DNA of 64,000 nt from DASWJZ01 sp963805325 (GTDB lineage Bacteria; Pseudomonadota; Alphaproteobacteria; Rhizobiales; Afifellaceae), in NCBI GenBank assembly GCA_963805325.1, contig CAWDTS010000007.1, forward strand, positions 12,053 through 76,052, read 5' to 3'. Below, one piece after another: positions 19,173 to 28,339 of the stretch. Under the pieces are notes generated by a model that worked only from the letters and a program-made list of their open reading frames with translations, ran no database searches and was not told the DNA's origin. Numbering within the stretch: position 1 is the first letter of the stretch; each line of letters opens with the position of its first letter. Position numbers and translations under genes: made by a program.

Positions 19173-19346
19173 GTTGCCCCGCAAGGCACCCGGATATGCG
19201 TAACAATGGGTAAAAATCGTTGATTAGACGGCAGTGCGGCCTGTCGGTAGCGTCCCCGACCAAAGAGGCAGGCAGTCAGACGATTCGGCAAGAGACCCCA
19301 ACGGTGGGCCATTCGTCGTTTCTGACCTCAAGGGGCGATGTAATTT

Positions 19347-20309
19347 ATGGCTGGGTCGAAGGAACGGGGACAGAGGACGCTTAGGCGTCGCACGACGCTC
19401 AGTGGCATTGGCGTTCACAGCGGCTCACCGGTTTCGGTCACCCTTTGTCCGGCCGACGTAAATAGCGGGATAAGCTTCCTCCGCACCCATCTCCCGAACT
19501 CTCCCGACATCGAAATTCCAGCGCGTTTCAATTCGGTCGGCTCCACCGAGCTCTGCACGGTGCTGGGCGACCCGAAAGGCGCTTCGGTCGCAACCGTTGA
19601 GCATCTCCTGGCCGCTTTCGCCGGGCTCGGAATCGACAATGCGGTGATCGAGATCGACGGGCCGGAAGTGCCCGTGATGGACGGCAGCGCGTGCGATTTC
19701 GTCGACGCGATCGACCAGGTGGGGATCGTCGCACAGGGTGCGCCGCGGCGATTCATCCGCGTCGAGAAACCAGTGCGCGTGGATATGGGCACGGCCTACG
19801 CCGAGTTCCGCCCGCTTGGCCGCTTCCGTCTCGAGGTCAGCATCGATTACGACTGTGCGGTGGTCGGCCGGCAGGCGATCGGGATCGATGTCACCCCGAA
19901 GGCGTTCCGGCAGGGTGTCGCCCGCGCCCGCACCTTCGGTTACATGCGCGACGTGGAAAAGCTCTGGGCGGCAGGCTTCGCGCTCGGCTCGTCGCTTGAG
20001 AATTCGGTCGTCATCGGCGACGGCGCGGTGGTCAATCCGGAAGGGCTGCGCTTCCCCGACGAGTTCGTTCGTCACAAGGTGCTCGACGCTATCGGCGATC
20101 TGGCGTTGGCCGGAGCGCCGATTCTCGGCCTCTATCGCTCGCACAAGGGTGGCCACAAGCTGAACGCCATGGCGCTTTCTGCCCTGCTTTCGCGCAGCGA
20201 TGCCTGGTCGCTCGTCTCCGAGCCGGCCGAGCGGGAAAGCCGCCAGGACGGCCACGCGGAGCTCGCGCAGGGGCTCGCGGCGCCGGTCTTTGCGCCGGAA
20301 GTGCTCTGA
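19347..20309 (+). CDS. lpxC: UDP-3-O-acyl-GlcNAc deacetylase LpxC
   Basis: LpxC is the zinc enzyme of the committed step of lipid A biosynthesis. The 320 residues include SGIGVHSG (about 18-25), the zinc-ligand motif VEHLLAAF (about 78), MDGSACDFVDAI (about 105), and the C-terminal FVRHKVLDAIGDLAL with SHKGGHKLN. These supply the remaining zinc ligands and the catalytic histidine. An AAGGGG ribosome-binding site lies about 12 bases before the ATG. The gene follows the ftsZ terminator, so it is expected to have its own promoter. Confidence 0.96.
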   Translation: MAGSKERGQRTLRRRTTLSGIGVHSGSPVSVTLCPADVNSGISFLRTHLPNSPDIEIPARFNSVGSTELCTVLGDPKGASVATVEHLLAAFAGLGIDNAVIEIDGPEVPVMDGSACDFVDAIDQVGIVAQGAPRRFIRVEKPVRVDMGTAYAEFRPLGRFRLEVSIDYDCAVVGRQAIGIDVTPKAFRQGVARARTFGYMRDVEKLWAAGFALGSSLENSVVIGDGAVVNPEGLRFPDEFVRHKVLDAIGDLALAGAPILGLYRSHKGGHKLNAMALSALLSRSDAWSLVSEPAERESRQDGHAELAQGLAAPVFAPEVL

Positions 20310-20420
20310 TCCAGCCCTGAACTGTCGCTTTAGCCATAGCCCGGCCATCATTCGGTGGTGAACGGCTTTGAAAGCCGCGCCGGGTCCTTTATGTGACAGG
20401 GCGTCTGGGGATTGGACCGA

Positions 20421-21260
20421 ATGCTCGCTCGGATTTCCGCTGCCTTGAAGTCTCGCCGCGTCGCGGCGTGCGTCCTTGTGCCGGCCGTTGCACTTTTCCT
20501 TGTCGCCTGCGGCAAGAAGAAGCCTGAGACGGAGGTCAACGTCGATCCGCCCGATGTTCTCTACAATCAGGCGCTCGCCAACCTCGATTCCGGCGATCCG
20601 CGCCATGCGTCGGAGAAGTTTCAGGAGATCGACAAGGAGCATCCCTATTCCGACTATGCGCGGAAGGCGATGCTGATGTCGGCCTACCTGAGTTTCCGCC
20701 GTGGGCAGTTTCAGGACGCGATCAACGACGCGCAGCGCTACGTTACGCTCTTTCCAGCGAGCGACGACGCGGCCTACGCGCAGTACCTGATCGGCGAATC
20801 CTATTTCCGCCAGATCCCCGACGTGACGCGCGACCAGGACATTGCCGACAAGGCGATGGAGGCGATGAACGTCATCCTGCAGAAATATCCCGACTCCGAA
20901 TACGCCGACGACGCGCGCCGCAAGGTGGAAGTCGCGCGCGACCAGATCGCCGGCAAGGAGATGCAGATCGGCCGCTACTATCAGGAGCGCCACGAATACG
21001 TCGCCGCCGTGAATCGCTTCAAGTCGGTGGTCGAGGACTACCAGACAACGCGGCACGTCGAAGAGGCGCTGGAGCGGCTGACGGAAAGCTACCTCGCGCT
21101 CGGCCTCACGCAGGACGCGCAGACCGCCGCCGCGGTGCTCGGGCACAACTTCCCGGACAGCCAATGGTATAAGGACGCCTACAAGATCCTCGGAGAAGCC
21201 GGCGTCGTTCCTGAAGAGAACAAGGGCTCCTGGATTTCCAAGGCATTCGGCCGCGGCTAA
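20421..21260 (+). CDS. bamD: Outer-membrane assembly lipoprotein BamD
   Basis: BamD is the essential lipoprotein of the BAM complex that inserts beta-barrel proteins into the outer membrane. The start at the ATG at 20421 gives a short basic N-terminus, a hydrophobic stretch and a lipobox ending LVAC (cysteine at residue 33). The mature part consists of TPR-like repeats (LYNQALANLDSGDPRHASEK, FQDAINDAQRYVTLFPAS, VAAVNRFKSVVEDY). An upstream in-frame TTG at 20412 would add three residues. Position between lpxC and recN is the usual alphaproteobacterial arrangement. Confidence 0.94.
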   Translation: MLARISAALKSRRVAACVLVPAVALFLVACGKKKPETEVNVDPPDVLYNQALANLDSGDPRHASEKFQEIDKEHPYSDYARKAMLMSAYLSFRRGQFQDAINDAQRYVTLFPASDDAAYAQYLIGESYFRQIPDVTRDQDIADKAMEAMNVILQKYPDSEYADDARRKVEVARDQIAGKEMQIGRYYQERHEYVAAVNRFKSVVEDYQTTRHVEEALERLTESYLALGLTQDAQTAAAVLGHNFPDSQWYKDAYKILGEAGVVPEENKGSWISKAFGRG

Positions 21261-21262
21261 AC

Positions 21263-21323
21263 CATGATCCCGGCCGAGATCATGCGGAAACGAGAAGCAG
21301 CCCACCTTCTGATTCAATCAGAA
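21263..21323. repeat. Two inverted repeats between bamD and recN
   Basis: CATGATC at 21263-21269 pairs with GATCATG at 21278-21284 across an eight-base loop. TTCTGATT-C-AATCAGAA at 21307-21323 is a perfect palindrome with a one-base centre. Neither is followed by a T run, so they do not look like terminators. They may belong to a short dispersed intergenic element; one window cannot show this. Confidence 0.5.
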
Positions 21324-21351
21324 CGGAAAGCGCTATAGAATCCGGCTTGCC

Positions 21352-23024
21352 ATGCTGGCGAGTTCTCACCGTTCAGGACATCGTGCTCATCGACCGCCTC
21401 GCCATCGAGTTCGGCGGCGGGCTAACCGTGCTGACCGGCGAGACCGGCGCCGGCAAGTCGATCCTGCTCGACGCGCTCGCGCTCGCCCTCGGTTCGCGGG
21501 GCGACGCTTCTCTGGTGCGCGCCGGCGCTGAACGCGGCCAGGTGACGGCGGTCTTCGAGCCGGAGCCCGGTCATCCGGTCTTCGCGCTCCTCGCCGAGAA
21601 TGGCATCGAAGCGGACGGGCGCGCTGATTCTGAGGCGCGTTCAGACCGCCGACGGCAAGACGCGCGCCTTCGTCAACGACCAGCCCTGCGGCGTCTCGCT
21701 GATGCGCGCCATCGGCGCGCGGCTTGTCGAGATCCACGGCCAGCACGACGAGCGCGCGCTGATCGGAGCGGAGGAGCATCGCCGCCTGCTCGATGCCTTC
21801 GGCGGGCTTGAGCCGGACGCGGAGGAGGTGGCGCGTCGGTATCGGACGCTCCGTGCCCTTGAAGCGGAGGCGGTTGAGCTTCGCGCCAGGATCGACGCCG
21901 CCGCGCGCGAAGCCGACTATCTCCGCGCCTCCGTGGACGAGCTTGAAGCGCTCGCGCCGGAATTCGGCGAGGAAGCGGCGCTCGCCGAACGGCGGCAGTT
22001 CCTGATGCGCGCCGAGCGGATCGCGACCGATATCAACGAGGCGCACGAGATCATCGGCGGAAACGGCTCGCCGATCCCCGAGCTTGTCGGCTTGGCGCGG
22101 CGGCTTGAGAGGAAGTCGGCCGAACTCCCCGGCTTGATCGAGCCGACGGTCGCGGCACTCGGTGCGGCGCTCGATAATCTCGAAGAGGTACGCCGCGGCC
22201 TCGAAGAGGCGATGCGCGCCTGTGCGTTTGATGAGGGCGAATTGGAGCGCAGCGAAGAGCGCCTCTTCGCGTTGCGCGCCGCCGGCCGCAAGCATCAGGT
22301 CGCTGTCGATGACCTGCAGGCCGTCGCGGCGGAATTTTCCGCGCGCCTTGCCGATATCGATGTCGGCGGCGAGCGGCTGAAGGCGCTCGAAGCGTCCGTT
22401 GCGGCGGCGCTTGCCGCCTATGCCAAGGCGGCGCTCACCCTCTCGAAGCGGCGCGGCGAGGCGGCGAAGGCGCTGGAGAAAGCGGTCAACGCCGAGCTGC
22501 CGGCGCTGAAGCTTGAGGCCGCGCGCTTCATCGTGGCGCGCGAGACCGACGCCGAGACCGTCTCGCCCGAAGGGCTCGACCGGATCGCTTTCCAGGTGCG
22601 CACCAATCCCGGCACCGAGCCGGGTCCGCTGATGAAGGTCGCGTCCGGCGGCGAGCTTTCGCGCTTCCTCCTGGCGCTGAAGGTGGCGCTTGCCGATCGC
22701 GGCTCCGCGCCGACGCTTGTCTTCGACGAAATCGACGCCGGAGCCGGCGGCGCCGTCGCCGAAGCGATCGGGCGGCGGCTTGCGCGCCTGGCGGAGCGGG
22801 TGCAGGTGCTTTCCGTGACGCATGCTCCGCAGGTCGCCGCGCAGGCCGACGCGCATTTCCTCATTACCAAGTCGGCCGTCGACCGAGGAAAACGCGTAGC
22901 GACCGGTGTCGAGCCGGTCGCCGGTCAGGAGCGGCGCGAGGAGATCGCCCGCATGCTCGCCGGCGAGACCATCTCCGACGAAGCCCGCGCCGCCGCCGAG
23001 CGGCTGATCAAGGGCGCGGCGTAA
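21352..23024 (+). CDS. recN: DNA repair ATPase RecN, two frame breaks
   Basis: RecN is an SMC-like ATPase acting in double-strand break repair. The Walker A motif TGETGAGKS lies near residue 30 and the SMC-type Walker B LVFDEIDAGAGG in the C-terminal half. Coiled-coil arms rich in A, E and L lie between them, and SVTHAPQVAAQAD follows. The expected start ATG-CTG-GCG-AG at 21352 is out of frame with the next codons unless one T is removed at 21363-21364. A second break at 21617-21619 (acGGGcgcg, one extra G) separates LAENGIEADG from ALILRRVQTADGKTRAF. With both corrected the protein is normal in length. Confidence 0.92.
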
Positions 23025-23161
23025 GTTCCGCCAAAATCCCGCCTCGGCTTCAGCGCCAAAAGACCTTCGGAAGATTTCGGAACCTGTTGCTTAACGGCTG
23101 ATCGATGGCCCGTCAGAAGGGCCCCGCTGATCTCCAGTTATTGGCAAGGGCCTTCCTGGTC

Positions 23162-23186
23162 GGAACCGCCTCCATCTCCTGGCGTT
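23162..23186 (+). promoter_or_regulatory. Candidate EcfG (general stress sigma factor) promoter
   Basis: GGAAC at 23162-23166 is followed by exactly 16 bases and CGTT at 23183-23186. This matches the alphaproteobacterial EcfG consensus GGAAC-N16/17-CGTT. Transcription would start near 23193, about 29 bases before the small membrane peptide. Only one such pair with correct spacing was found in the intergenic regions examined. Confidence 0.65.
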
Positions 23187-23221
23187 ATTGGGCGCCAGTT
23201 TAATGGAGAAGGACGCGCAAC

Positions 23222-23293
23222 ATGGGCGGTATTTTACTTTGGCTTCTCGGGATTCCGATCCCGATCATCATTCTACTTTTCCTCCTGTGGTGA
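23222..23293 (+). CDS. 23-residue single-pass membrane peptide
   Basis: An ATG with a GGAGAAGG ribosome-binding site nine bases upstream opens a 23-codon frame. The product begins MGGILLWLLGIPIP and ends IIILLFLLW, an almost wholly hydrophobic peptide with a double-proline kink (PIP). It could span the membrane once. The stop lies 12 bases before the next gene, which has the related theme of membrane segments, so the two are probably cotranscribed from the EcfG-like promoter. I know of no assigned function. Confidence 0.7.
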   Translation: MGGILLWLLGIPIPIIILLFLLW

Positions 23294-23305
23294 CGGGAGG
23301 AACAA

Positions 23306-24238
23306 ATGGCACAGGTCTATGAAACGACTGCCAGTATCGACCAAGACGTCGAGCTGCCAAATATCGAATCGTCCGCCTCTGGAATTTCCTGGGGCGCAAT
23401 CGCTGGCGGCGCCGTCGGTGCGGTCGCAGTGTCGGTCGTTCTCGCATCTCTCGGTTCGGCTCTCGGCCTGGCGTCCGTCTCGCCGTGGGCGAATTCCGGT
23501 GCATCGCTGGCCGCGATCGGAGTCGGGGCCGCGGTCTGGATCGTCGTGATCCAGTGGCTGGCGTCCGCGTTTGGCGGCTATCTCACCGGCCGCTTGCGGA
23601 CGAAGTGGGCCGCGATGGGAACCGACGAGGTCATGTTCCGCGACACCGCGCATGGATTTCTTGCGTGGGCTCTTTCGACGATCTTTGTCGTGGCGTTCCT
23701 CGCGACGGCGGTGGGCGGCGGAGCAAATGTCGCCGCGAGCGTCGTAACGGGGGCCGCGCAGACTGGCGTTCAAGCGGCGGGCGATATGCCGTATCTCGTC
23801 GACACGCTCTTTCGTCCGGGCGGAAACGAACAGCCGGTTGTTTCAGCGTCGCCGGCCAACAGTTCCGACACCTCGACGGGGACGCCGGCTTTTACGGCGA
23901 CCACCACTCCGACGTCGGCGAGCGCTCCGTCGACCGCCGATACGGGCAATGATTTCCGCGGCGAGAGCGAGCGGCTCCTCGCACGGTCAGTAACATCCGA
24001 CATGCCTGCCGAAGACCGGACCTATCTCGCCCAGCTCGTGGCGCAGCACACCGGGCTGAGCCAGGCGGAGGCGGAGACCCGCGTCGACAGCGTCGTGGCT
24101 TCCGCAAAGAAGAATGCCGAAGCGGCCCGCAAGGCAGGCGTCACGGTGGCCTTCATTACCGCCTTGTCGCTCGTGATCGGCGCCTTCGTGGCGGCGGCGG
24201 CGGGTGCGCTTGGTGGGCGCCATCGCGACGAGATCTGA
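23306..24238 (+). CDS. Membrane protein with four hydrophobic segments (PhnA-like in rhizobial annotations), function unknown
   Basis: The 310-residue protein opens with a short polar N-terminus and then WGAIAGGAVGAVAVSVVLAS (about residues 29-48). Further hydrophobic segments lie at about 62-82, 112-136 and 275-300. GGYLTGRLRTKW after the second segment is the recognisable family motif. A threonine-, serine- and alanine-rich linker (about 175-215) and a helical segment precede the last membrane segment, and the end is charged (GGRHRDEI). Similar proteins are often called PhnA-like in rhizobia without evidence of a role in phosphonate metabolism. A GGGAGGAA ribosome-binding site precedes the ATG. 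Stress regulation is inferred from the upstream promoter. Confidence 0.7.
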   Translation: MAQVYETTASIDQDVELPNIESSASGISWGAIAGGAVGAVAVSVVLASLGSALGLASVSPWANSGASLAAIGVGAAVWIVVIQWLASAFGGYLTGRLRTKWAAMGTDEVMFRDTAHGFLAWALSTIFVVAFLATAVGGGANVAASVVTGAAQTGVQAAGDMPYLVDTLFRPGGNEQPVVSASPANSSDTSTGTPAFTATTTPTSASAPSTADTGNDFRGESERLLARSVTSDMPAEDRTYLAQLVAQHTGLSQAEAETRVDSVVASAKKNAEAARKAGVTVAFITALSLVIGAFVAAAAGALGGRHRDEI

Positions 24239-24261
24239 ACCGCCGCGTTTTGGCTGAACGA

Positions 24262-24287
24262 AGCGCCGCCCCCGGGCGGCGCTTTTT
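24262..24287 (+). terminator. Rho-independent terminator
   Basis: GCGCCGCC at 24263-24270 pairs with GGCGGCGC at 24275-24282 and is followed by TTTTT. It ends the small-peptide and membrane-protein unit. Confidence 0.85.
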
Positions 24288-24413
24288 CGTGACGCCGCCC
24301 CTTGGATCGCCCTCCGCAAGACGCCCGTTTTCCTGCTATCTCTGCCGCTTCGGCGCCGAGGCCAGGCTTGGCCAGGCGCCCTACCGGTGGGTTGAGACGA
24401 GAGTGGACGGACA

Positions 24414-26591
24414 ATGGCGCGCGGCACAGCGAAGAAGGAAAAACCTGTCGACGACTTGAGCGAGACCGAGGCGACAGAAGAACTCGAGCGCCTCGCCGCT
24501 GAGATCGCCGAGCACGACAAGCGCTACTACCAGGAAGACCAGCCGACGGTCTCCGATGCGCAGTACGATGCGCTCCGCCAGCGCAACCTCGCCATCGAGG
24601 CGCGCTTCCCGGAACTCGCGCGAGCGGATTCTCCCTCGAAGAAAGTCGGCGCGGCGCCGACTGGCAAGTTCGCTACCGTCCGTCACGCGCAGCCCATGCT
24701 GTCGCTGGAGAACGCTTTCAGCGACGACGACGTCCGCGACTTCGCCGCCCAGATGATGCGCTTCCTCGGCCGCCCGGCGGATGAGCCGATCGCGATCACG
24801 GCGGAGCCCAAGATCGACGGCCTCTCGATGTCGCTGCGCTACGAGTCGGGCAAGCTCGCGCTCGGCCTCACGCGGGGCGACGGCGTCACCGGCGAGGACG
24901 TCACCGCCAACGTCCGCACCATCAACGACATCCCACACACGCTGCCGAAGGGCGTGCCTTCCGTCGTGGAGGTCCGCGGCGAAATCTATCTTGGGAAGTC
25001 CGACTTCCAGAAGCTCAACGCGCTACAGGAGAAGGAGGGAAAGCCCCTTTACGTCAATCCGCGCAATACTGCCGCCGGTTCGCTGCGCCAGAAGGACGCC
25101 AAGATCACTGCAACGCGGCCGCTGCGCTTCTTCGCCTATGCCTGGGGCGAGATCGTGGGTGACATGCCCGCTGACACGCAGATGGGCATGGTCGAGGCCT
25201 TCAGGGATTGGGGCTTCAAGATCAATCCGCTGATGAAGCTCTGCGCCGATGTCGAGGCGGCGCTTGCGGTCTATCGCGACATTGAGCGCAAGCGCGCGAC
25301 CCTCGACTACGACATCGACGGCGTTGTCTATAAAGCCAACGCGCTCGCCCTGCAGGCGCGCCTCGGCCTTCGCACCCGCTCGCCGCGCTGGGCGATCGCG
25401 CACAAGTTCCCCGCCGAGAAGGCGACGACGGAGCTCCTGGCCATCGACATCCAGGTTGGGCGCACCGGCGCGCTGACGCCGGTCGCGCGGCTGAAGCCGG
25501 TCACCGTCGGCGGCGTCGTCGTGGAGAACGCCACGCTCCACAACGAGGACTATATCCGCGGCTTCGGTCGCGACGGGCAGCCGCTGCGCGTCGACGGCAA
25601 GGGCAAACCCATCGATATCCGCGTCGGCGACACGGTCACAGTGCAGCGTGCCGGCGATGTCATCCCGCAGGTGCTCGACGTCGACCTTGCGCTACGCCCG
25701 AAGAACGCCAAACCCTATCCCTTCCCAAAAGTCTGCCCCTGTCCGCTGAAGACGCCGGTGGTGCGCGAGGAAACGGCGACCGGCGGGGAGGGAATCGTGC
25801 GCCGCTGCTCCGGCGAGTTCGCTTGTCCGTTCCAGCGCAAGGAGCATCTTCGCCATTTCGTGTCGCGCTCCGCTTTCGACATCGAAGGTCTGGGCGAGAA
25901 ACAGATCGAGTATTTCTACGAGGAGAGCGAAGAGCTGCCTGTGAAGACGCCGGCGGACATCTTCACGCTCGCCGGACGCGACGCGAAGAATTTGAAGAAG
26001 CTCAAGGACGTTGAAGGCTTCGGCGCGACTTCGGTCAAAAACCTCTTCGACGCCATCGAGGCGCGCCGGACCATCCCGCTGGACCGCTTCCTCAATGCGC
26101 TCGGCATCCGCCATGTCGGCGAGACAACGGCGCGCCAGCTCGCGCGCGCCTACGGCTCATGGACGGCATTCCATGACGCGGCGCGCCGCATCGCCGAGGG
26201 CGATGAAGCCGCGCGCGAGGAAATGGACTCGATCGACCAGATCGGCGCGACCGTGGTCGAAGCGGTGGCGCGCTATTTCGGCGAAAGCCACAATCGCAAG
26301 CTGGTTGAGGATTTGAGCGCCCAGGTGACGGTGGAGGACGCCGAACAGGCGGCGACCGATTTACCCGTCGCCGGCAAGACCATCGTCTTCACCGGCTCGC
26401 TCGAGAAGATGACCCGCGATGAGGCGAAGGCGATGGCGGAACGGCTTGGCGCGAAGGTTTCCGGCTCCGTCTCGGCGAAGACCGATCTCGTCGTCGCCGG
26501 CCCTGGCGCCGGCTCCAAGCTCAAGAAGGCGACCGAGCTTGGCATCGAGGTGATCGACGAAGACGCCTGGCTCGCACGTATCGACAAGTGA
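24414..26591 (+). CDS. ligA: NAD-dependent DNA ligase LigA
   Basis: LigA seals nicks in replication and repair using NAD. The 725-residue protein has the Ia domain near the start (HDKRYYQEDQPTVSDAQYD, about 33-51) and the adenylation motif AEPKIDGLS with the nucleophilic lysine K133. The OB-fold and a four-cysteine zinc finger follow (CPCPLK and RRCSGEFACPF, about 442-475). Helix-hairpin-helix repeats and a C-terminal BRCT domain complete it (about 645-725, KTIVFTGSLEKMTRDEAK). Nothing is missing. Confidence 0.97.
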   Translation: MARGTAKKEKPVDDLSETEATEELERLAAEIAEHDKRYYQEDQPTVSDAQYDALRQRNLAIEARFPELARADSPSKKVGAAPTGKFATVRHAQPMLSLENAFSDDDVRDFAAQMMRFLGRPADEPIAITAEPKIDGLSMSLRYESGKLALGLTRGDGVTGEDVTANVRTINDIPHTLPKGVPSVVEVRGEIYLGKSDFQKLNALQEKEGKPLYVNPRNTAAGSLRQKDAKITATRPLRFFAYAWGEIVGDMPADTQMGMVEAFRDWGFKINPLMKLCADVEAALAVYRDIERKRATLDYDIDGVVYKANALALQARLGLRTRSPRWAIAHKFPAEKATTELLAIDIQVGRTGALTPVARLKPVTVGGVVVENATLHNEDYIRGFGRDGQPLRVDGKGKPIDIRVGDTVTVQRAGDVIPQVLDVDLALRPKNAKPYPFPKVCPCPLKTPVVREETATGGEGIVRRCSGEFACPFQRKEHLRHFVSRSAFDIEGLGEKQIEYFYEESEELPVKTPADIFTLAGRDAKNLKKLKDVEGFGATSVKNLFDAIEARRTIPLDRFLNALGIRHVGETTARQLARAYGSWTAFHDAARRIAEGDEAAREEMDSIDQIGATVVEAVARYFGESHNRKLVEDLSAQVTVEDAEQAATDLPVAGKTIVFTGSLEKMTRDEAKAMAERLGAKVSGSVSAKTDLVVAGPGAGSKLKKATELGIEVIDEDAWLARIDK

Positions 26592-26592
26592 A

Positions 26593-26620
26593 CGAGCCCG
26601 CCGGGAGGGCGGCGGGCTCG
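26593..26620. terminator. Hairpin between the convergent ligA and PRC-barrel genes
   Basis: An 11-bp stem (CGAGCCCGCCG with CGGCGGGCTCG) and a six-base loop lie just after the ligA stop. No T run follows on either strand, so intrinsic termination is uncertain; it may still protect or pause the transcripts of both genes. Confidence 0.5.
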
Positions 26621-26644
26621 CATCAAGGCACTTTGCAGCGACGC

Positions 26645-27295
26645 CTATTGCGCGGGCGCCTGCGGTTGCTGGATAGGAGCCACTGCGCCTGTGCCCTGAT
26701 CTGCGGCGGGCGGCTGCTGCGCCCTCAGCTCCGCGAGCTTCTGCTGCGTGGTCACGAATTCCGGCGCCGCGGCAAGCTCGTCGGCGGTGGCGTCGAGTAC
26801 CAGCTTCCTGTTGCCGTCCTCGTCGGTCGTGATGTTGAGCGCGTCGTAGTTGACGGCCACGTTCTTCTCTCCAATTCCGAGGAAGCCGCCGACGCCGACG
26901 ACCACGCCCTGGATGGTGCCATCCTCGGTCCAGATGATGTCATTGACGTCGCCGAGCGAATTGTCGGCCGAATCGTAGACCGTCTTGCCGGTCAGCTCCG
27001 ACGCAAGCACGGCACTGTCGTCTTGCTCGTTGAAGAACTTTCCGCTGTTGTCGGCAGTGACTACCGGCGGCTCAGCCGGCGCGGCGACGGAGTCACCCGA
27101 GCTGGGCTTTGTCGGCAGGCTTCCCGTCGTGTCGGGCCCGCATGCCGTGCCCTCCGGACAAGCCGGCGCGTTCTGCATCTCCTGCATTTGCCCGGGCTGA
27201 TCCGCCTGGGCGATCTGCTGCAGCTTGCCGGCCGCGAAAGCCGGAGTTCCGGCCAGAAGCGCTGCCAGCGCAACACCCGTCATGATCGCTTTCAT
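26645..27295 (-). CDS. Secreted PRC-barrel domain protein
   Basis: The ATG at 27295 is preceded by an AAAGGAGA ribosome-binding site and begins a clear signal peptide (MKAIMTGVALAALLAGTPAFA, cleavage after AFA near residue 21). A low-complexity region follows, then a PRC-barrel domain (about residues 95-155) with LTGKTVYDSADNSLGDVNDI and GVVVGVGGFLGIGEKNVAV. The C-terminal tail is rich in Q, P and A. PRC-barrel proteins of this periplasmic type are common in Hyphomicrobiales, and their function is mostly unknown. A longer in-frame extension upstream of the ATG lacks a signal and is not credible. Total 216 residues. Confidence 0.85.
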   Translation of the reverse strand: MKAIMTGVALAALLAGTPAFAAGKLQQIAQADQPGQMQEMQNAPACPEGTACGPDTTGSLPTKPSSGDSVAAPAEPPVVTADNSGKFFNEQDDSAVLASELTGKTVYDSADNSLGDVNDIIWTEDGTIQGVVVGVGGFLGIGEKNVAVNYDALNITTDEDGNRKLVLDATADELAAAPEFVTTQQKLAELRAQQPPAADQGTGAVAPIQQPQAPAQ

Positions 27296-27620
27296 GGCTA
27301 ATCTCCTTTCAGACCTCCGGCGTCTGAACGCACGACGCGAAATCGGGTTGTGTCCGGAAGGTGAAATTACCGGGGTATCTTCGGGAGCGATTGTGGCAGC
27401 GAACCGAAATTGCGCTGAGGGGGTGCTCGGCCAAAGAGCGGGACCCCGCGGCCAGTGGCTCGTTTTGTCGATGATCCGCCCCTGCCACAATCAAGAGATG
27501 AGTTTGTTAGCCCCGGTGACCTTCCCTGCTGTCGCCGGGTCGGGCGCTTCAGTGCCGCTGATCCTCAGTCTCAATGAAATGAACGCGACACGTCAGCCGT
27601 GCTGACCTAAGCTTGAGCGG
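27296..27620. other. Intergenic stretch between the PRC-barrel gene and azlC
   Basis: This 325-base divergent region holds the ribosome-binding site of the PRC-barrel gene and a small hairpin (CAGAC-CTCCGGC-GTCTG near 27308). Promoters for both genes must lie here, but no convincing -35/-10 pair stands out. I see no RNA gene or conserved coding frame. Confidence 0.5.
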
Positions 27621-28339
27621 ATGCTCCAGAAATCCGCAGTCAATTCCGGGCGTCGCGTGCGCCTCGCGGAATTCCTTCGCGGGTTTCGCGACATTTTCCC
27701 CGTCATGATCGCAACCATCCCGTTCGGGCTGCTCTTCGGTGCGATTGCAGTGAAGAAGGGGATAAGCGTCGCCGACGCCACCCTGATGAGCGCCTCCACC
27801 TATGGCGGCGCGGCGCAGTTCGCGGTGCTCGAATTCTGGGCGCATCCGCTGCCGTTCTGGACGGTGCTGATGTCGGGGCTCGCGGTCAATCTCCGCAACG
27901 TGCTCTACAGTGCCTCGCTCGGGCGAAAGATGACGCACTGGAAACCGTCGACGCGTTATGCCGCTTTCGCGCTCTTGACCGATCCGAGCTTCGCCATCTC
28001 CGAGTTGAAGGAAGGGAAGCACCTGAGCGCGCCATATTATTTTGGCCTCGGCGTGCCGCTCTATGTGAACTGGGTCGTCACCACTGCCATCGGCGCGACC
28101 CTCGGCAATTTCATCACGCATCCGGAAGTCATCGGCATCGACTTCCTGGTCACCGCCTATTTCCTTGTCGTGGTCGTCGGCTTTCGCGCGCGGTCGAATA
28201 CGCTTCCCGTCATCGGCGCCAGTGCCGGCGCGGCGCTCGCCGTCTATCTGACGTCGGTGCGCCATGGCATTTCTTCGCCGGCGCGCTTGCCGGCATGGCG
28301 GTCGCGGTGGTGCTCGCGCCGAACAAGGTGCCCGCGTGA
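27621..28339 (+). CDS. azlC: AzlC-type branched-chain amino acid exporter large subunit, frame broken near the end
   Basis: AzlC with AzlD forms an exporter of branched-chain amino acids. Several membrane segments and the family motifs are present: IPFGLLFGAIAVKKG (about residues 34-48), LMSASTYGGAAQFAVLEFW (about 55-73) and NLRNVLYSASLGR (about 91-103). After AVYLT the frame departs from the family. One missing base near 28252 would restore GAPWHFFAGALAGMAVAVV and the end LAPNKVPA at the TGA at 28337-28339. With the correction the stop overlaps the azlD GTG by four bases. Confidence 0.88.

Noticed and set aside
23091..23110. A second GGAAC at the start of the recN downstream gap
   Set aside because: No CGTT follows at 16 or 17 bases.
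26593..26620. A strong bidirectional intrinsic terminator after ligA
   Set aside because: The hairpin is strong but lacks a T run on both strands, so it is listed only as a possible terminator.
27309..27345. An EcfG-like site (ACAAC-N16-CGTT on the minus strand) upstream of the PRC-barrel gene
   Set aside because: The spacing is right but the -35 half has two mismatches to GGAAC, so it is too weak to report.
27498..27605. A 35-codon frame before azlC
   Set aside because: It has a poor ribosome-binding site, no hydrophobic or conserved pattern, and no coupling to azlC.
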